Source of the DNA: Paraconiothyrium sp. Pb-2020
Taxonomy: Eukaryota; Ascomycota; Dothideomycetes; Pleosporales; Didymosphaeriaceae
NCBI GenBank assembly: GCA_022419385.1
Contig: JAJUBI010000004.1
Coordinates: 4,507,286-4,571,285 of the forward strand
Direction of reading: 5' to 3'
Length of the DNA stretch: 64,000 bases
Part shown: positions 1 through 10,800 of the stretch, piece after piece
Position numbering within the stretch: the first letter of the stretch is position 1
Layout: each line of letters opens with the position of its first letter
Notes under the pieces: model-generated
The model's input: only the letters and a program-made list of their open reading frames with translations
The model's database searches: none
What the model was told of the DNA's origin: nothing
Made by a program: the position numbers and the translations under genes

Positions 1-892
1 GAGACCCAGGGCGATGGCGGAGGTCTTCATTGTGATGATATGTAGTCGAGATATTAAGGGGAAACGAGGTGTGTCGGGAAATAAACAAAGTCGTGAGCGA
101 GAGTTTGAGTATAAAGCAGGCGCGAGCCCAGGGCAAAAGAGTGTAAGAAGCTGCAATTAGTACAATTAGTACGAGAGGCAGTAAGAGAGATGCACGCTGG
201 AGGGTGCAAGCAGGTTGGAGAGCAGAAATAGGAACGACACCTGGGGCGTTGCAGGTTTTAGGGGCGCGCTCTTGCCGTTCGACGGTCGCGGGTCAAGGCA
301 GGAGCGCGGGCGCAGCGATTGGCCGCTGCCCACATTCCGCTTGGAGCCCCCCTGCACGCCACCCTCGACGGCAACCAAGCAGCAACCAAGCAGCGGCTGG
401 TGCAAGCTTCGCGCACCTCAAGGCCGCTCAGCGATGCTTGGGCGCCCCCGCCGATCGCCCGCCGGCTGTGACAGCGGTGGAGCTGCACCCGCGCCTGAAA
501 CGCGCGCCGCCGTCATCGAGTGCAAATCGATAGCGATCCAAATATGGCCGGTGGGTTCTGCGTTACCCGCCCGCCGCCCGAAAATCTCCTCCAACCTGCC
601 TCCGCCGCTGTGGAGCTCTCCTGGCACGCAGTTGCGCAGGTCCCAATCTCCCCATAAGCCTGCGGCCAGGGATTACGCACCGCCGGCCGAAGGATGACCC
701 TCATCAAACTGCAAAGTGAATATTGGAGACATGTGCTGTTGGCAATAGCGGAGCTTGTAACTTGGCAGCGTTTTATTTACAACGGTATTAGCATTAGGAA
801 ACGACATAGTACATAGACTGTCCTTCATCCATCCTCATATCTTTCACAAGTGTTCGATCGCTTTGATCCCTCAGTGCAACCAGTCTTTTCGA
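1..892. other. intergenic, no gene recognised
   Basis: This stretch lies downstream of the minus-strand syntaxin gene. Roughly 240-700 is GC-rich with overlapping open frames on both strands, but none has a recognisable domain, a credible intron pattern or codon bias resembling the neighbours. It may hold the promoter of a gene to the left of the window. The last 100-150 bases are probably the 3' UTR of the syntaxin gene. Confidence 0.6.
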
Positions 893-2035
893 CTAGTTGT
901 TCTTGGCTCTCGTGCCAAAGTACCCACCGAGCACAGCCGCGAGGATGGCGATGATGAGCACAACGATACCCAGCGTCCACCACTTGAGCTTTCGCGCTCG
1001 GCGAGCAGACTTGATGCCCTTGTCGAGTTGCCGGGTTGCGTCTGTCGTGTCCTTGTTCACGTCCTCGGTCTGCTCCTCGACCCGTGTCACCTGATCCTCC
1101 TGGTACACGACTTGCTCGTTGAGCTGCTGGAAGAGCAGTGCCAGCTCGCCCAGAGTCTTCTCAATGCGCTGAATGTCGTTGTGACGGGCGCGCACAGCTC
1201 CAAGTACACTGTTAGCCTGGCCACTGCGGTTGGTCTTAAGCTAAGTGGGTGTCAGCATAAGCACCGGACTTCTACATCAATGTCAGACACTCACAGCTTG
1301 TTGAAAGATGCCTTCGTCGCCCCAGTCAGCGTTGGCCGCCTCTTGAACCTCCGAGTCGGTCGCCTCGGGATTGACAATGCGGTACTGTCTTGCAATCGCA
1401 TCGCGGTACCGCTTAGAGTAGTCTGCCTCTTCCCTCTGGAAGTCCTCCAGCTGGCTCTTGAAAGTGCGCTTCAACGATTCCACCTGCGTCCTCTTGAACG
1501 AGTTTTGCGGTTCCCGCGCCGCATCCTTCTCGAGAAACTTGATCTCGTCCTTTATCGACGTGTTCCTGATCTGTGTTTCCGAGACTATGCTCTCTAGTTG
1601 GGCCGACGACCGGTTGTCGGGCGACGACAGCATGCGCTGGTGAATGTTCGCAATCTCAGTGATGTTCGCCGAGAGCTGGTTGATCCTGCTTTTCGTGCCA
1701 TCGATGCGCGCGAGGAAGTCCTGCTGACTCAGTGGTTGCGCGCCGTGCGAAAACGTTTGCTGCGGCGGTTGCGAGTATTGCGATGCCTGCGAGTACTGCG
1801 AATCCTCATGCTGTAGCGGCGGCGCGTTCAATTGATAGTCCTATACTCATTAGCGCGATCGTGGTGTCAACGACTGTGAGCTGCTCACATTGCCGCTGCC
1901 GCCGTATGGGTTCGATGCTCCATAACCGCCTGGCGCGCCCTGGCTGCCATACGGATTTGACTGCCCATAACCGGATTCTGCTTGACCGGCACCTTCGTAA
2001 GGATTGCCGCCGTATTGTTGATACCCGGAGGACAT
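893..2035 (-). CDS. SSO1: Sso1/2-type plasma-membrane syntaxin (t-SNARE)
   Basis: Qa-SNARE that drives fusion of exocytic vesicles with the plasma membrane, pairing with Sec9 and Snc-type SNAREs. Exons by splice logic: 2035..1889, 1840..1295 and 1240..893 (introns 48 and 54 nt), giving 346 aa. Order: Gly/Tyr/Asn-rich N-terminus (MSSGYQQYGG), Gln/Ser-rich linker, syntaxin Habc-like helices, SNARE helix (around residues 255-310, including RARHNDIQRIEKTLGELALL), and a C-terminal membrane anchor (WWTLGIVVLIIAILAAVLGG) with a short luminal tail. The junction QQA|LKTNRSGQA restores the usual Sso sequence, which supports the second intron. It lies head to head with the V-ATPase c-subunit gene, sharing about 470 bp of promoter. 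Family assignment is firm; exact orthology to yeast SSO1 versus SSO2 is not meaningful in this lineage. Confidence 0.93.
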
Positions 2036-2508
2036 TGTGCTTGCTATAGGAAGCGTGGAAGGGAGCTCGTCCGGGAGTGCTTGGCTGAGGCGTCGCGGAA
2101 GCAACGGAAACGTGCGTCAACTAGAAATGCCCGGTAATGAATAATTCCAGCTGAATCAAGATTGAAATTGTACAAAAAGCGATCGATTTGGTGCCTGGCT
2201 GTAAGCGACAAACAAAGGTTGAGCGGAAGCCGAGATTAAGAGCTTGGGTAATTGAGCGCCGTGGAGTACCTGCCTAGTTCCCCAGCCTCGCAAAACGTCA
2301 CTCACCGAGGCGGAGCACGTGCCGAGCTAATCACGTGTCGGCTAGCTCCAATGCCGGCAAGGGCGAAGCGAAGCCTGCACCTCCAGCCATCGTCACCACT
2401 GCTCTCGACACCTTTCTCCGCCGACTCCCAACGTCTACGCCGCCCTTCCATCTCGATCCGACCCTATTCAAACTCTAGAAGACCCGCAAGCTCGTCGACG
2501 CACCCGCA
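2036..2508. promoter_or_regulatory. shared divergent promoter, syntaxin / V-ATPase c subunit
   Basis: 473 bp between two divergent start codons, so it must carry both promoters. Two perfect CACGTG E-boxes lie at 2316-2321 and 2332-2337, 16 bp apart, suggesting a bHLH factor of the Cbf1 or SREBP type. No single TATA box stands out. Regulation by an E-box factor is inference. Confidence 0.6.
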
Positions 2509-3416
2509 ATGTCTGCCCCTACGGATCTCTGGTGAGTACACTAGCTCTCCATGTTGAGGCAACAGCTCCAGCTTGCCTCTGGATAAGCTTGAACTCCCTG
2601 GGGCCCGCGCCACCTCAGGAAGCCTTCTGGCATTGATGCATCAGCTTGAACAACTGCTAACGTATGGCTCATAGCCCGGTGTACGCCGTGAGTTGCCCGA
2701 ATATCTGCACGCCTCCTGGCGCGTCGTCTACGTAGAGCGCTCCGCGGCCACCTCCGCTATGCGTATCGAGCGTCACATATGATTAGGGTCATTTTGCTGA
2801 TGGTCGAATAGCCGTTCTTCGGAGCGATGGGGTGCACTTCCGCCATTGTCTTCACCTGCTTTGGCGCCGCCTACGGCACTGCCAAGGCGGGTGTTGGTGT
2901 CAGCGCGATGGGTGTACTCCGCCCTGACCTTATCGTCAAGAGTATGTCTCTTGCCTTCATTATTCCCAAGCTGCAGCTTCTCCGCACAACCGATGTGGTT
3001 GAGGGCGCACAGCCGTTTCGATAGCGCCTAACTCGTTGCAGACATTATCCCCGTCGTCATGGCTGGTATCATTGGTATCTACGGTCTCGTCGTCTCTGTC
3101 CTGATCTCCAACGACCTCGCACAGGGCACCTCGCTCTTCACCAACTTCATCCAGCTTGGTGCTGGTCTCTCCGTCGGACTTGCGGGTATGGCTGCTGGCT
3201 TTGCTATCGGAATCGTCGGTGATGCTGGTGTACGAGGAACTGCTCAGCAGCCCCGGCTGTTCGTCGGCATGATCCTGATTCTCATTTTTGCTGAAGTTTT
3301 GGGTGCGTACAATTCTGTGGCGGTTCGCACCTGCAATGCTAATCTGATGAACAGGTCTGTACGGTCTCATCGTTGCCCTGCTTATGAACTCTCGTGGTGC
3401 CGATGGCAAGTGCTAA
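2509..3416 (+). CDS. VMA3: V-type ATPase proteolipid subunit c (Vma3)
   Basis: Membrane-rotor c subunit of the vacuolar H+-ATPase, which carries protons through the V0 sector. Five exons: 2509..2531, 2675..2687, 2812..2941, 3042..3302 and 3355..3416, giving 162 aa, close to the 160 aa of yeast Vma3. Four transmembrane helices are visible. The fourth (ILIFAEVLGLYGLIVALL) holds the essential proton-binding glutamate in FAEVLGLYG. The first helix contains the Gly-rich run GAAYGTAKAGVGV. The protein begins MSAPTDLCPVYAPFFG and ends MNSRGADGKC. Exon 2 is only 13 nt (CPVYA region), but skipping it breaks the frame. Vma11 is a paralogous alternative; length and the short N-terminus favour Vma3. Confidence 0.95.
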
Positions 3417-4429
3417 ACGTGGGACATTACGCACGATCGCAGCAAATGTCAAATCTACTGCAATCGACCACTTCGGCATCGATATCATTTACACACGTAT
3501 CTGGCATGACCTCTTGCACTCACGCGGCGCTGATGTGCGCCACCTTGTACGTCTAAATTTGTGTATTTTCTTTGGGTGTCCGAAACAACGGATACTGGGT
3601 GGGTTGAGGATGAGGGACAGAAGTGGGATGGAGTATGGATGGGGTATGGTAGATAATGACATCGATGGGCGGCAAAATACGATCCATTCGATGGCGTGTA
3701 CTCTAGGATCGTTTAGTCATTTGTCTATTTTGCGTTTAAGCAATGAATGCATCAGTCTCCATACTACATTACGGCGAATGCGCGTGATGTTGGTACAAGA
3801 GATATCCGGGGTCTAATAGCTGCAACTAGGCATCTAGACGGTGCTTTCAAGGACGGTTGGACTAGGGAACGATTTGGTATCGTAAACAACAAGCCCTGTA
3901 GGTCTTGGCCTGGCTCCTCCAGGGCTGGATCGAAGTCACGTTCCAACCGAGTTGACTAGGATCCCCGAATAACGCCGACACAAGACCTATAAGTCGCTTG
4001 GCACAGTATTGTCAAGTGTCACTGTCTTCGTGTTTAGCTCACCACTGCTACACCTCCTCACAGCACCTTCCTATCCCGGTATTGCCAAGCTGAACCTCCC
4101 CTTCCGCCATATCACGTCAAGTAGACGACTCACTCGGCCAAGACAGACATTGCAGCTCGAATAAATGAAAGCGCCATACAGAATGTGAGATCTACGCCTG
4201 GGCCCTCCAACGGTCCTCCAAAGCGATGATCTCCCGCAGGCGCATACGCCTTGGTACCTGCCCGAAAGACGATACTGGACGACAGTGGCTTGGAGATATC
4301 GGAGGGACACTCGAAAGGCAGGTAAGAAGATAGTAAGAGTAAATAGACTTACACTATAAAGAGCTAGAAGGCCTGTTACTGTTGCTCAGTCAAGCTCTGT
4401 CAAAGTCAAGCAACTGAACCACTTGAGCT
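3417..4429. other. intergenic, no gene recognised
   Basis: 3' flank of the V-ATPase gene and 5' flank of the carboxypeptidase gene. Only short frames without recognisable domains are present. The last 100-200 bases should carry the carboxypeptidase promoter. Confidence 0.6.
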
Positions 4430-5856
4430 ATGAGGTTCTTTCTCGCCGGGAGCTTGCTCCTCTTCACTGTATGGGGTACCGCAGTACCCAGAGCCGAGAA
4501 AAAGGTCGACTACACAGGCTTCAAGGTCCTCCGTCTCTCGCTCGCCAAGGCCAGCCACAATGTCGAAGCGCAGATCGAGAAAGTCGCAGCTCATATTTTG
4601 AATCCCGGAAAGACGACACTCGATGTAGTTGTTTCGCCCGAGTCGGTGGATACCGTGAAAGCACTCGTGCCCGAGAGTATCATCATCAACGAAGATCTCG
4701 GCGCCACATTGGCTGAGGAGGGTGAACTGGTATCTCCGGACTTCAGTGCTGCTGCAGGTATAGTCGCCATCAATCCGTATGAGTCGAGTTATACATACTG
4801 ATACAGCAAAGTCCCCAGTGAGACATGGTTCACGGCTTACCACCCGTATGCCGACCACCTGACATTCCTCAGCGACCTGCAAGGCGGATTTGCTAGCCAG
4901 TCCGAGATTTTCACAGCCGGGACGTCCGTTCAAGGTCGCGCTTTGACAGGCATCCACATTTGGGGCTCCGGAGGTAAGGGATCGAAGCCTGCGGTCCTCA
5001 TCCACGGCACTGTGCATGCGCGCGAATGGATTACTACCATGACGACTGAGTACTTCGCGTGGCAGCTACTCACCAAATACGCCTCTGACGCGACCGTAAA
5101 GTCTCTCGTCGACAAGTACGACTATTATATAATTCCAGCTGTCAATCCCGATGGTAAGTCGCATGTCAATCTCTTTCTCTTGGACTGCGAGACTAGTCTT
5201 ACACATGGCTAGGGTTTGTCTATTCCCAGACCACCGATCGCCTCTGGCGCAAAAACCGTCAAACCGTCAGCAGCAGTACCTGCGTCGGCCGCGACATCAA
5301 CCGGAATTGGCCATTCAAATGGGAAGTTACAGGAGGAGCATCCACAAGCCCCTGCTCCGAAACGTACAAAGGGCAGGCTGCTGGCGACGCCCCTGAAAAT
5401 AAGGGACTAGTGGCCCAGGTCAACTCGCTGCGGGATGGTAAAGGCATCAGGCTATACCTTGACATCCACTCATATGGGCAGTACATTCTTTGGCGTTAGT
5501 TTCGCATCCCAATGTCTTCTCCATATTGCTAACAGAGCTAATTAGCATACGGCTACGACTGCTCGCTCGTCGTACACAACAATGCTCAATTGCGCTCAAT
5601 TGCCACCAGTGCCGCTGCTGCTATCAAGGCCGTCTCAGGAACTAGCTACACTATTGGCCCGTCGTGCTCTACGTTGTATGCTACAACGGGCAGTTCTGTT
5701 GATTACATTGATTCGACCGGAAACGCAACATATAGTTACACGTGGGAGCTGAGGGATACCGGGACTTACGGGTTCCAGTTGCCGGCAAGTCAGATCCAGC
5801 CGACGGTTAGAGAGACGTGGCAAGGATTGCTATCGACATTGACGAACGCTGGGTAA
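4430..5856 (+). CDS. secreted M14 zinc metallocarboxypeptidase (carboxypeptidase A-like)
   Basis: Releases C-terminal residues from peptides outside the cell or in the vacuole. Proposed exons: 4430..4757, 4812..5153, 5213..5494 and 5546..5856, giving 420 aa, normal for prepro-M14A enzymes. Signal peptide MRFFLAGSLLLFTVWGTAVP is followed by a propeptide of about 100 aa and then the catalytic domain. Zinc ligands are His178 and Glu181 in HAREW and His309 in LDIHSYG. The catalytic glutamate is near residue 385 in YTWELRDTG. DINRNWPFKW is the conserved substrate-binding stretch. Introns 2 and 3 have standard borders. The first intron uses an AAG acceptor ten bases after an ACTGAT branch site and is the least certain junction. 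Confidence 0.9.
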
Positions 5857-6471
5857 TGGTGGTATTGTATGATGGCGAAACTTAAGCATACTCGAGAGGT
5901 GACGAGGTGGCTGATCTCAGTGCATCGACGGAGGATCATGAGTCGCCGACCCAGGACAAAACTACGTATGAAAGATAATCAAGTCTAGACAGCCTGTATG
6001 ACGAGCAAGCAATACTATTTCTCCGCGTGAGCTTTCTACTTCGCGTATTTCTCGTGGAAGGCGTTCCCACTAGAAGGAGTAAATTTCCCCGCTCTGGTGA
6101 CATCACGGTGCTTCTTCCTCCACGAGCTCCCCGCAACCACCGCGTTCCAACGGCCAACCAGTCGACCCCTGCAGTTCAAGAATCCTCACGATAACAGTTG
6201 TTATACGCCATCAGCACAGTAAAGTCCGAGACGTGCAGGTTCGCTTCATAATCACCTCGCGGTATATGTCCTCCTGAAGACTTTGCAAGTGGGGTTACGA
6301 GCTTGAAGTGGAGAGCTGCCCGATTTGGACACAACAACAGTCCTGCTTCAGCACTGCAGCTGCAACCGCAACATCATATAAAGCCAACGCGACCTTCAGT
6401 CTAAGGCTTCTTGTGTCTTCATCTCTCCCGCCTATTCCTTTCTATATTTTCCATCAGCCAAACTTTTCGAA
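5857..6471. other. intergenic; promoter of the Gfo/Idh gene
   Basis: Terminator region of the carboxypeptidase and promoter of the next plus-strand gene. A pyrimidine-rich stretch just before 6472 fits a fungal 5' UTR. No gene or repeat seen. Confidence 0.55.
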
Positions 6472-7467
6472 ATGGTTATCAATTTCGGCATCATCGGAAC
6501 TAATTGGATCACCCACTCCTACGTCGAGTGCGCCCAAGCGACCCAGAAATGGAACCTCGCCGCTGTGTACTCGCGCAAAGAAGAGTCTGCCAAGGAATTC
6601 GCATCGAAATACGATGGTCAGAAAATCGCGACATACACCGATCTCGACAAGTTCTATGCCGACCCTAACCTCAACGCCATCTACATCGCCTCGCCCAACA
6701 TCCTGCACTACGAACAAGCAAAGGCCGCACTCAACGCCGGAAAACACGTCATCCTAGAGAAGCCCTCGTGCTCCACAAGCCAGGAATTGGATGACCTGTT
6801 CGCGCTATCCAAGTCAAAGGGACTTTTCCTGATTGAAGCCTGGCGCCACATCCAAGAAGTTAATTTCAAGATCCTCAAGCAGTCAATTTCTAAAATCGGC
6901 CGCGTGTTGGGTGCAAGCATTACCTTCTGCCAGTTCTCCTCTCGCTACGATGCGGTGCTCAAAGGCGAGGTGCCCAACATCTTCAACCTGGAGATGGGCG
7001 GCGGCGCCCTCGTAGACATGGGATGCTACACCGTCGCAGCTGCAGTATGGCTTTTCGGCGCCCCGAAAGATGCGCAGTACTACCCCGTCATTATCAGCAC
7101 CGGTGCTGACGGTGGCGGCACCCTGACGCTACACTACGAAGGGTTCACCGTACATCTCTCGAGCAGCAAGATGCACACCAGCGAGGCACCTTCTGAAATC
7201 TATGGCGAAAAGGCATCACTCATCGTGCCCAGCATCACCGACATCGAGCGTGTGACGTTGAGCGATCCGCGGACGAAGAAGAAGGAAGAGCTCGGCACCA
7301 AAAAGGTGGATCTGAATTTAAAGGAGGAGGCAGAAGAGCAAGCGAGGATTATTCTAGAGAAAGACTGGAAGGCTGCCGGGGAGTTGGAGGCGCATTCACG
7401 AGCGGTGCTCAAGGTCACTGAGAAGGTAAGGAGGGATAATGGGTTGTTGTTTCCAGGTGGGAAGTAA
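6472..7467 (+). CDS. Gfo/Idh/MocA-family NAD(P)-dependent oxidoreductase
   Basis: Single-exon gene of 331 aa, the usual length for this family of sugar or diol dehydrogenases (dimeric dihydrodiol / D-xylose dehydrogenase-like). N-terminal Rossmann motif FGIIGTNWI binds the dinucleotide. The EKP motif (Glu96-Lys97-Pro98 in HVILEKPSCS) holds the lysine that contacts substrate and cofactor. The C-terminal alpha/beta domain includes GGGALVDMGCYTV. No signal peptide, so probably cytosolic. It ends 340 bp from the 3' end of the PKS in convergent orientation, at the edge of the cluster. It could be a tailoring enzyme, but nothing in its sequence shows that. Substrate unknown. Confidence 0.88.
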   Translation: MVINFGIIGTNWITHSYVECAQATQKWNLAAVYSRKEESAKEFASKYDGQKIATYTDLDKFYADPNLNAIYIASPNILHYEQAKAALNAGKHVILEKPSCSTSQELDDLFALSKSKGLFLIEAWRHIQEVNFKILKQSISKIGRVLGASITFCQFSSRYDAVLKGEVPNIFNLEMGGGALVDMGCYTVAAAVWLFGAPKDAQYYPVIISTGADGGGTLTLHYEGFTVHLSSSKMHTSEAPSEIYGEKASLIVPSITDIERVTLSDPRTKKKEELGTKKVDLNLKEEAEEQARIILEKDWKAAGELEAHSRAVLKVTEKVRRDNGLLFPGGK

Positions 7468-7807
7468 GGCCATCCATATGATGGTGCAAGATATCGGATG
7501 CTGTACGTTGATGTAGAGAAGTCTGATTCCTTCACATAATTTCCTTTCGGCTTTAACATGTGTGCGCGTGGCCGTAGTGATGCGGAGGTGAAGTGGTTTG
7601 ACTGGCTGTTCACTGCTAATTATGGAAAGCCTGGCCGGTAAAAACAAAGTCTTGATAAATAGAATGTCTACAATCTAGAAGACGGGGTGAAACCAATTTC
7701 AATCACGTAAAGCGCTAACACACTAGCCGATACGCTAACCTCCTTCATCGATTTGTTCCATCTCAAGTCGCTCTCCCTCACCCTCTCCGTCATGATGCCT
7801 TCCGCGT
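7468..7807. other. convergent intergenic spacer
   Basis: 340 bp between two convergent 3' ends. It should hold both polyadenylation regions. No other element seen. Confidence 0.5.
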
Positions 7808-10800
7808 TTAGGACTTGTTGTTCTTGCGCCAATCGACCAAGACATCATCACACATGCGGGATATCGAGTATGTGTCTGACATGAGCTTCAATACAGGCAC
7901 GTCGACGCCGGTCTCTCTTAGGAACCACTCGCGGATACGGATAGCCACAAGGGAGTCTATGCCCAGACTGGTCACGGGCAGACTGTAATCCAGCTTCTCC
8001 GGGTCGATCTCGAGCAAGTTACCGAGAGCCAGCCCGAAGCACTTTTCCAGTACGGCCAAGGACTCCGCAGGGTCCTCGGTCGCGGTAAGCTGGTCCTTGA
8101 CGCTGACGGATCCGTCTGCTTGCGCTTCGCTGGATTCGTCCGCCTGTTCCTGGCCCAGGTAGCAAGACAGTCGCGGGTCGTCGCGCCACTCGCCCTGGAA
8201 GACCGGCCTGATGCCCGTGATGAGTTCGGCCTCACCCGAGCCAGGACGCCCGCCTATAATGGCCTCGGCAAGCATCTCATGCAGGTCCGACTCTGACTCT
8301 CTATTGAACCGCGGAAGAATGGCCTTATAGATTGTTTCGGCGTGGTCGGAATCACGCCTGAAAATATATCCGAACCCAGTTAGGATGGCAATGTGAAGGA
8401 CTGAGCCGGCCAAGCCCCGAGCCTGCCTATTCTCAACCAGGCTTGCCATGTAGTGGTTTGCGGCAGCATAGGCGGACTGGCCTATGCTTCCAACGATCGA
8501 AGTCGTAGATGAGAAGCAGATGAAGAATTCGAGCTGTTCGTCACCAAAGACCTCGTCAAGGTTCGCGGATCCAACCATCTTTGGGCCCAGTACGGTTGCA
8601 AAGTCGTCCCAAGGCATACGATGGAAAAGGCGGTCCCGGAGGACCATGGCCGCATTCATTACACCACCAAAAGGCGGCATAGTTGCCTTGATTTCGGTGT
8701 AGGCTGCGCGGAGGGAGTCCTTGTTCGAAATGTCCACAGCCATGGGTCGCACTGTGGCTCCTTTGCGGGAAAGATAGGCGAGGACACTCTCAGACACATT
8801 AGGCTTACGGCTGGTCAAGACAATATTCCGAGCTCCATTGTCCACCATCCACAAGCAAACCGATATGCCCAGGTCTCCCGTCATGCCGCAGAGAAGATAA
8901 GTCTTGTTAGCAGCGAACAACCCACGATGCTCGAGCGGCCGGACCAAGGCACTAATAGTATCGGCAGTGCTCCAGTCTACCACAGCTGCGAGTCCCAGCT
9001 CTTCGCTTCTCACTGCTGGGAGCTTGTCGACACCCACAACTCCATGATGTTCTTTATGAAGTTGCGAACTGCCTTGAAGATGTTCGTTGGCCAGAGAAAT
9101 AAGCAAAGGAAGGCTCAGGCCGACGGTCAGGTCGTCCACCTTCTTGTTCACGATCGCTGAGGTTGGCAAAGAAGCGTTAATAAACGTAGATAATGCCTCG
9201 TGTTGCGGATGCGCCAGGTTGACAAAGCCGTGCAGCCCCTTGGGTTTTATGTCTTGGATGTCGTCCTCGCTCGCGTAGGGGTGGAGGAAGTTGACATCTG
9301 GACTCGGCGTCGACTCAGACGTGGTTTGGAACACATAGATTCCACGTCTACGAGCACCAGCGCCAATAGCCTCGCTGAGGTCGCTTGGTGCGCCGTGGAC
9401 CCACACAGGCCCTTGCAAGCCACCAAGAAGGTGTTCTGCAAGAATGTTTGCGAGGAAGTGGCCTAGTTGTGCCGTGTCATCGACGGTCGGCTTCTTCTGC
9501 TGCCAGCGATATAGTACGCGGTCCGCAGCAACATCGACGAAGGAGCTGTTCACCGACGAAAGACCAAGAACCTTGTCCCCGGAAGCCACATCGTCACCGA
9601 TGCATAAATACAATGGTCCGTAGCCCTTGCAGGTCAGAGTATGGAGTGAGGAAGCGGTGACCTGCAAGCGTGTCTTGTCTGCCTCGACACCACTGACAGA
9701 GACAGCTTGCAACTCGATTGCTCCTTGACGTTCTCCAAGCACCACGGTCGTATCTTTCGATTTAAGGCTGGTAATCTGCACGACCTGCCGAAGCCTTGCG
9801 GCCGATCGACGATTAGTGCTATCGCGGGGTATAACCCTGGGAATGTATAGGGCGCCCTGCTTCAGCACAAGTTCAGGCTCCTGGTTCCAGAGCAATTCGT
9901 CATTCTTGGCCGGGTCCTGGAAAACCAGGCGCAAAAGCATTTCCGCCAGCATGGATGGTTCAATAGAAGTTGGGTCGTCCACGTCCAGGAATTGGAGTCT
10001 GAGGTCCATTCGCTCAGCCCGCAGCGTGCTCGACAATCCCACAGTGGTGTTTGCATCCGGGTTCCGACCAGACTTCGCACCCGTGGTCACCCACAGGACT
10101 ACCTCAGCCGTCCCCATAACTTCCTGCAGCCCAGTGAACCTCTCCTCAGTCATGCCGCGGAATACAGGGCTTTCAAGATCGGCAAGGCAGAGAACAGCCG
10201 CTCCTTTGGGTACCTCGATGCCCTCGAGTTTAGAGATCAAGGTAACGTTGCTAGAAGGAGCAACCGTCTTGATCGTTTCCTGCGTTTTCGATGCCAGCTC
10301 AGAGCTGGCACCGTCACCAACGATCAGGACATCGCCTAGGCCTGGAAGGACCTCTGGAGCCACAGCGAGGGGCTCGCGGAGGACCTGTACCGTTTCATTG
10401 ACTGCCTGTGCCACGATTACGGAGCAGAAGGAAGGTGTCGAGCTGACATCGACCCCGGAGAAGCCGTTAGCTTTCAATAGCTCATCCCAGCGCTCGAGAC
10501 TGACGGTTGGTGCCCATTTCCGCCCGTCTTCTATGCCTAGGAACCATCCCGGGAGCGTCGACATGACAAGCTGAGTTGGCAAGAAATCTCGGGTGATTTC
10601 AAGTAACATCAAGCGACCACCAGGGCGGAGTAGCTGTCGGCAGTGACGCAAGGTCTCGTCGAGGCTTCGTGTCGCATGCAGACAGTTTGAGGAAACAACC
10701 AAATCGAACGTTCCTGGAGTGAAACCCTGGTCTGCTGGATCATTCTCGATATTCAGTGTCTTGAATGAGAGCTTGCTGCCTTGTTGGCTGAATACAGTTC

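Noticed and set aside
863..1597. 244-codon plus-strand frame
   Set aside because: It is the antisense shadow of the syntaxin exons and shows no domain of its own.
3059..3556. Unspliced extension of the V-ATPase exon 4 frame to 3556
   Set aside because: Splicing at 3302/3355 restores the conserved C-terminus and stop at 3416; the read-through part is intronic and UTR sequence.
4777..4806. Alternative 30-nt first intron in the M14 carboxypeptidase
   Set aside because: It keeps the frame and has a good donor, but 30 nt is below the usual lower limit of fungal introns; 4758-4811 is preferred.
7808..7960. Possible NRPS module or thioesterase at the PKS C-terminus
   Set aside because: The protein ends about 45 residues after the ACP serine; no further domain follows.
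8621..9160. 179-codon plus-strand frame inside the PKS
   Set aside because: Antisense to the KR region of the PKS and without a recognisable domain.
9816..10574. 252-codon plus-strand frame inside the PKS
   Set aside because: Antisense shadow of the MT-KR linker.
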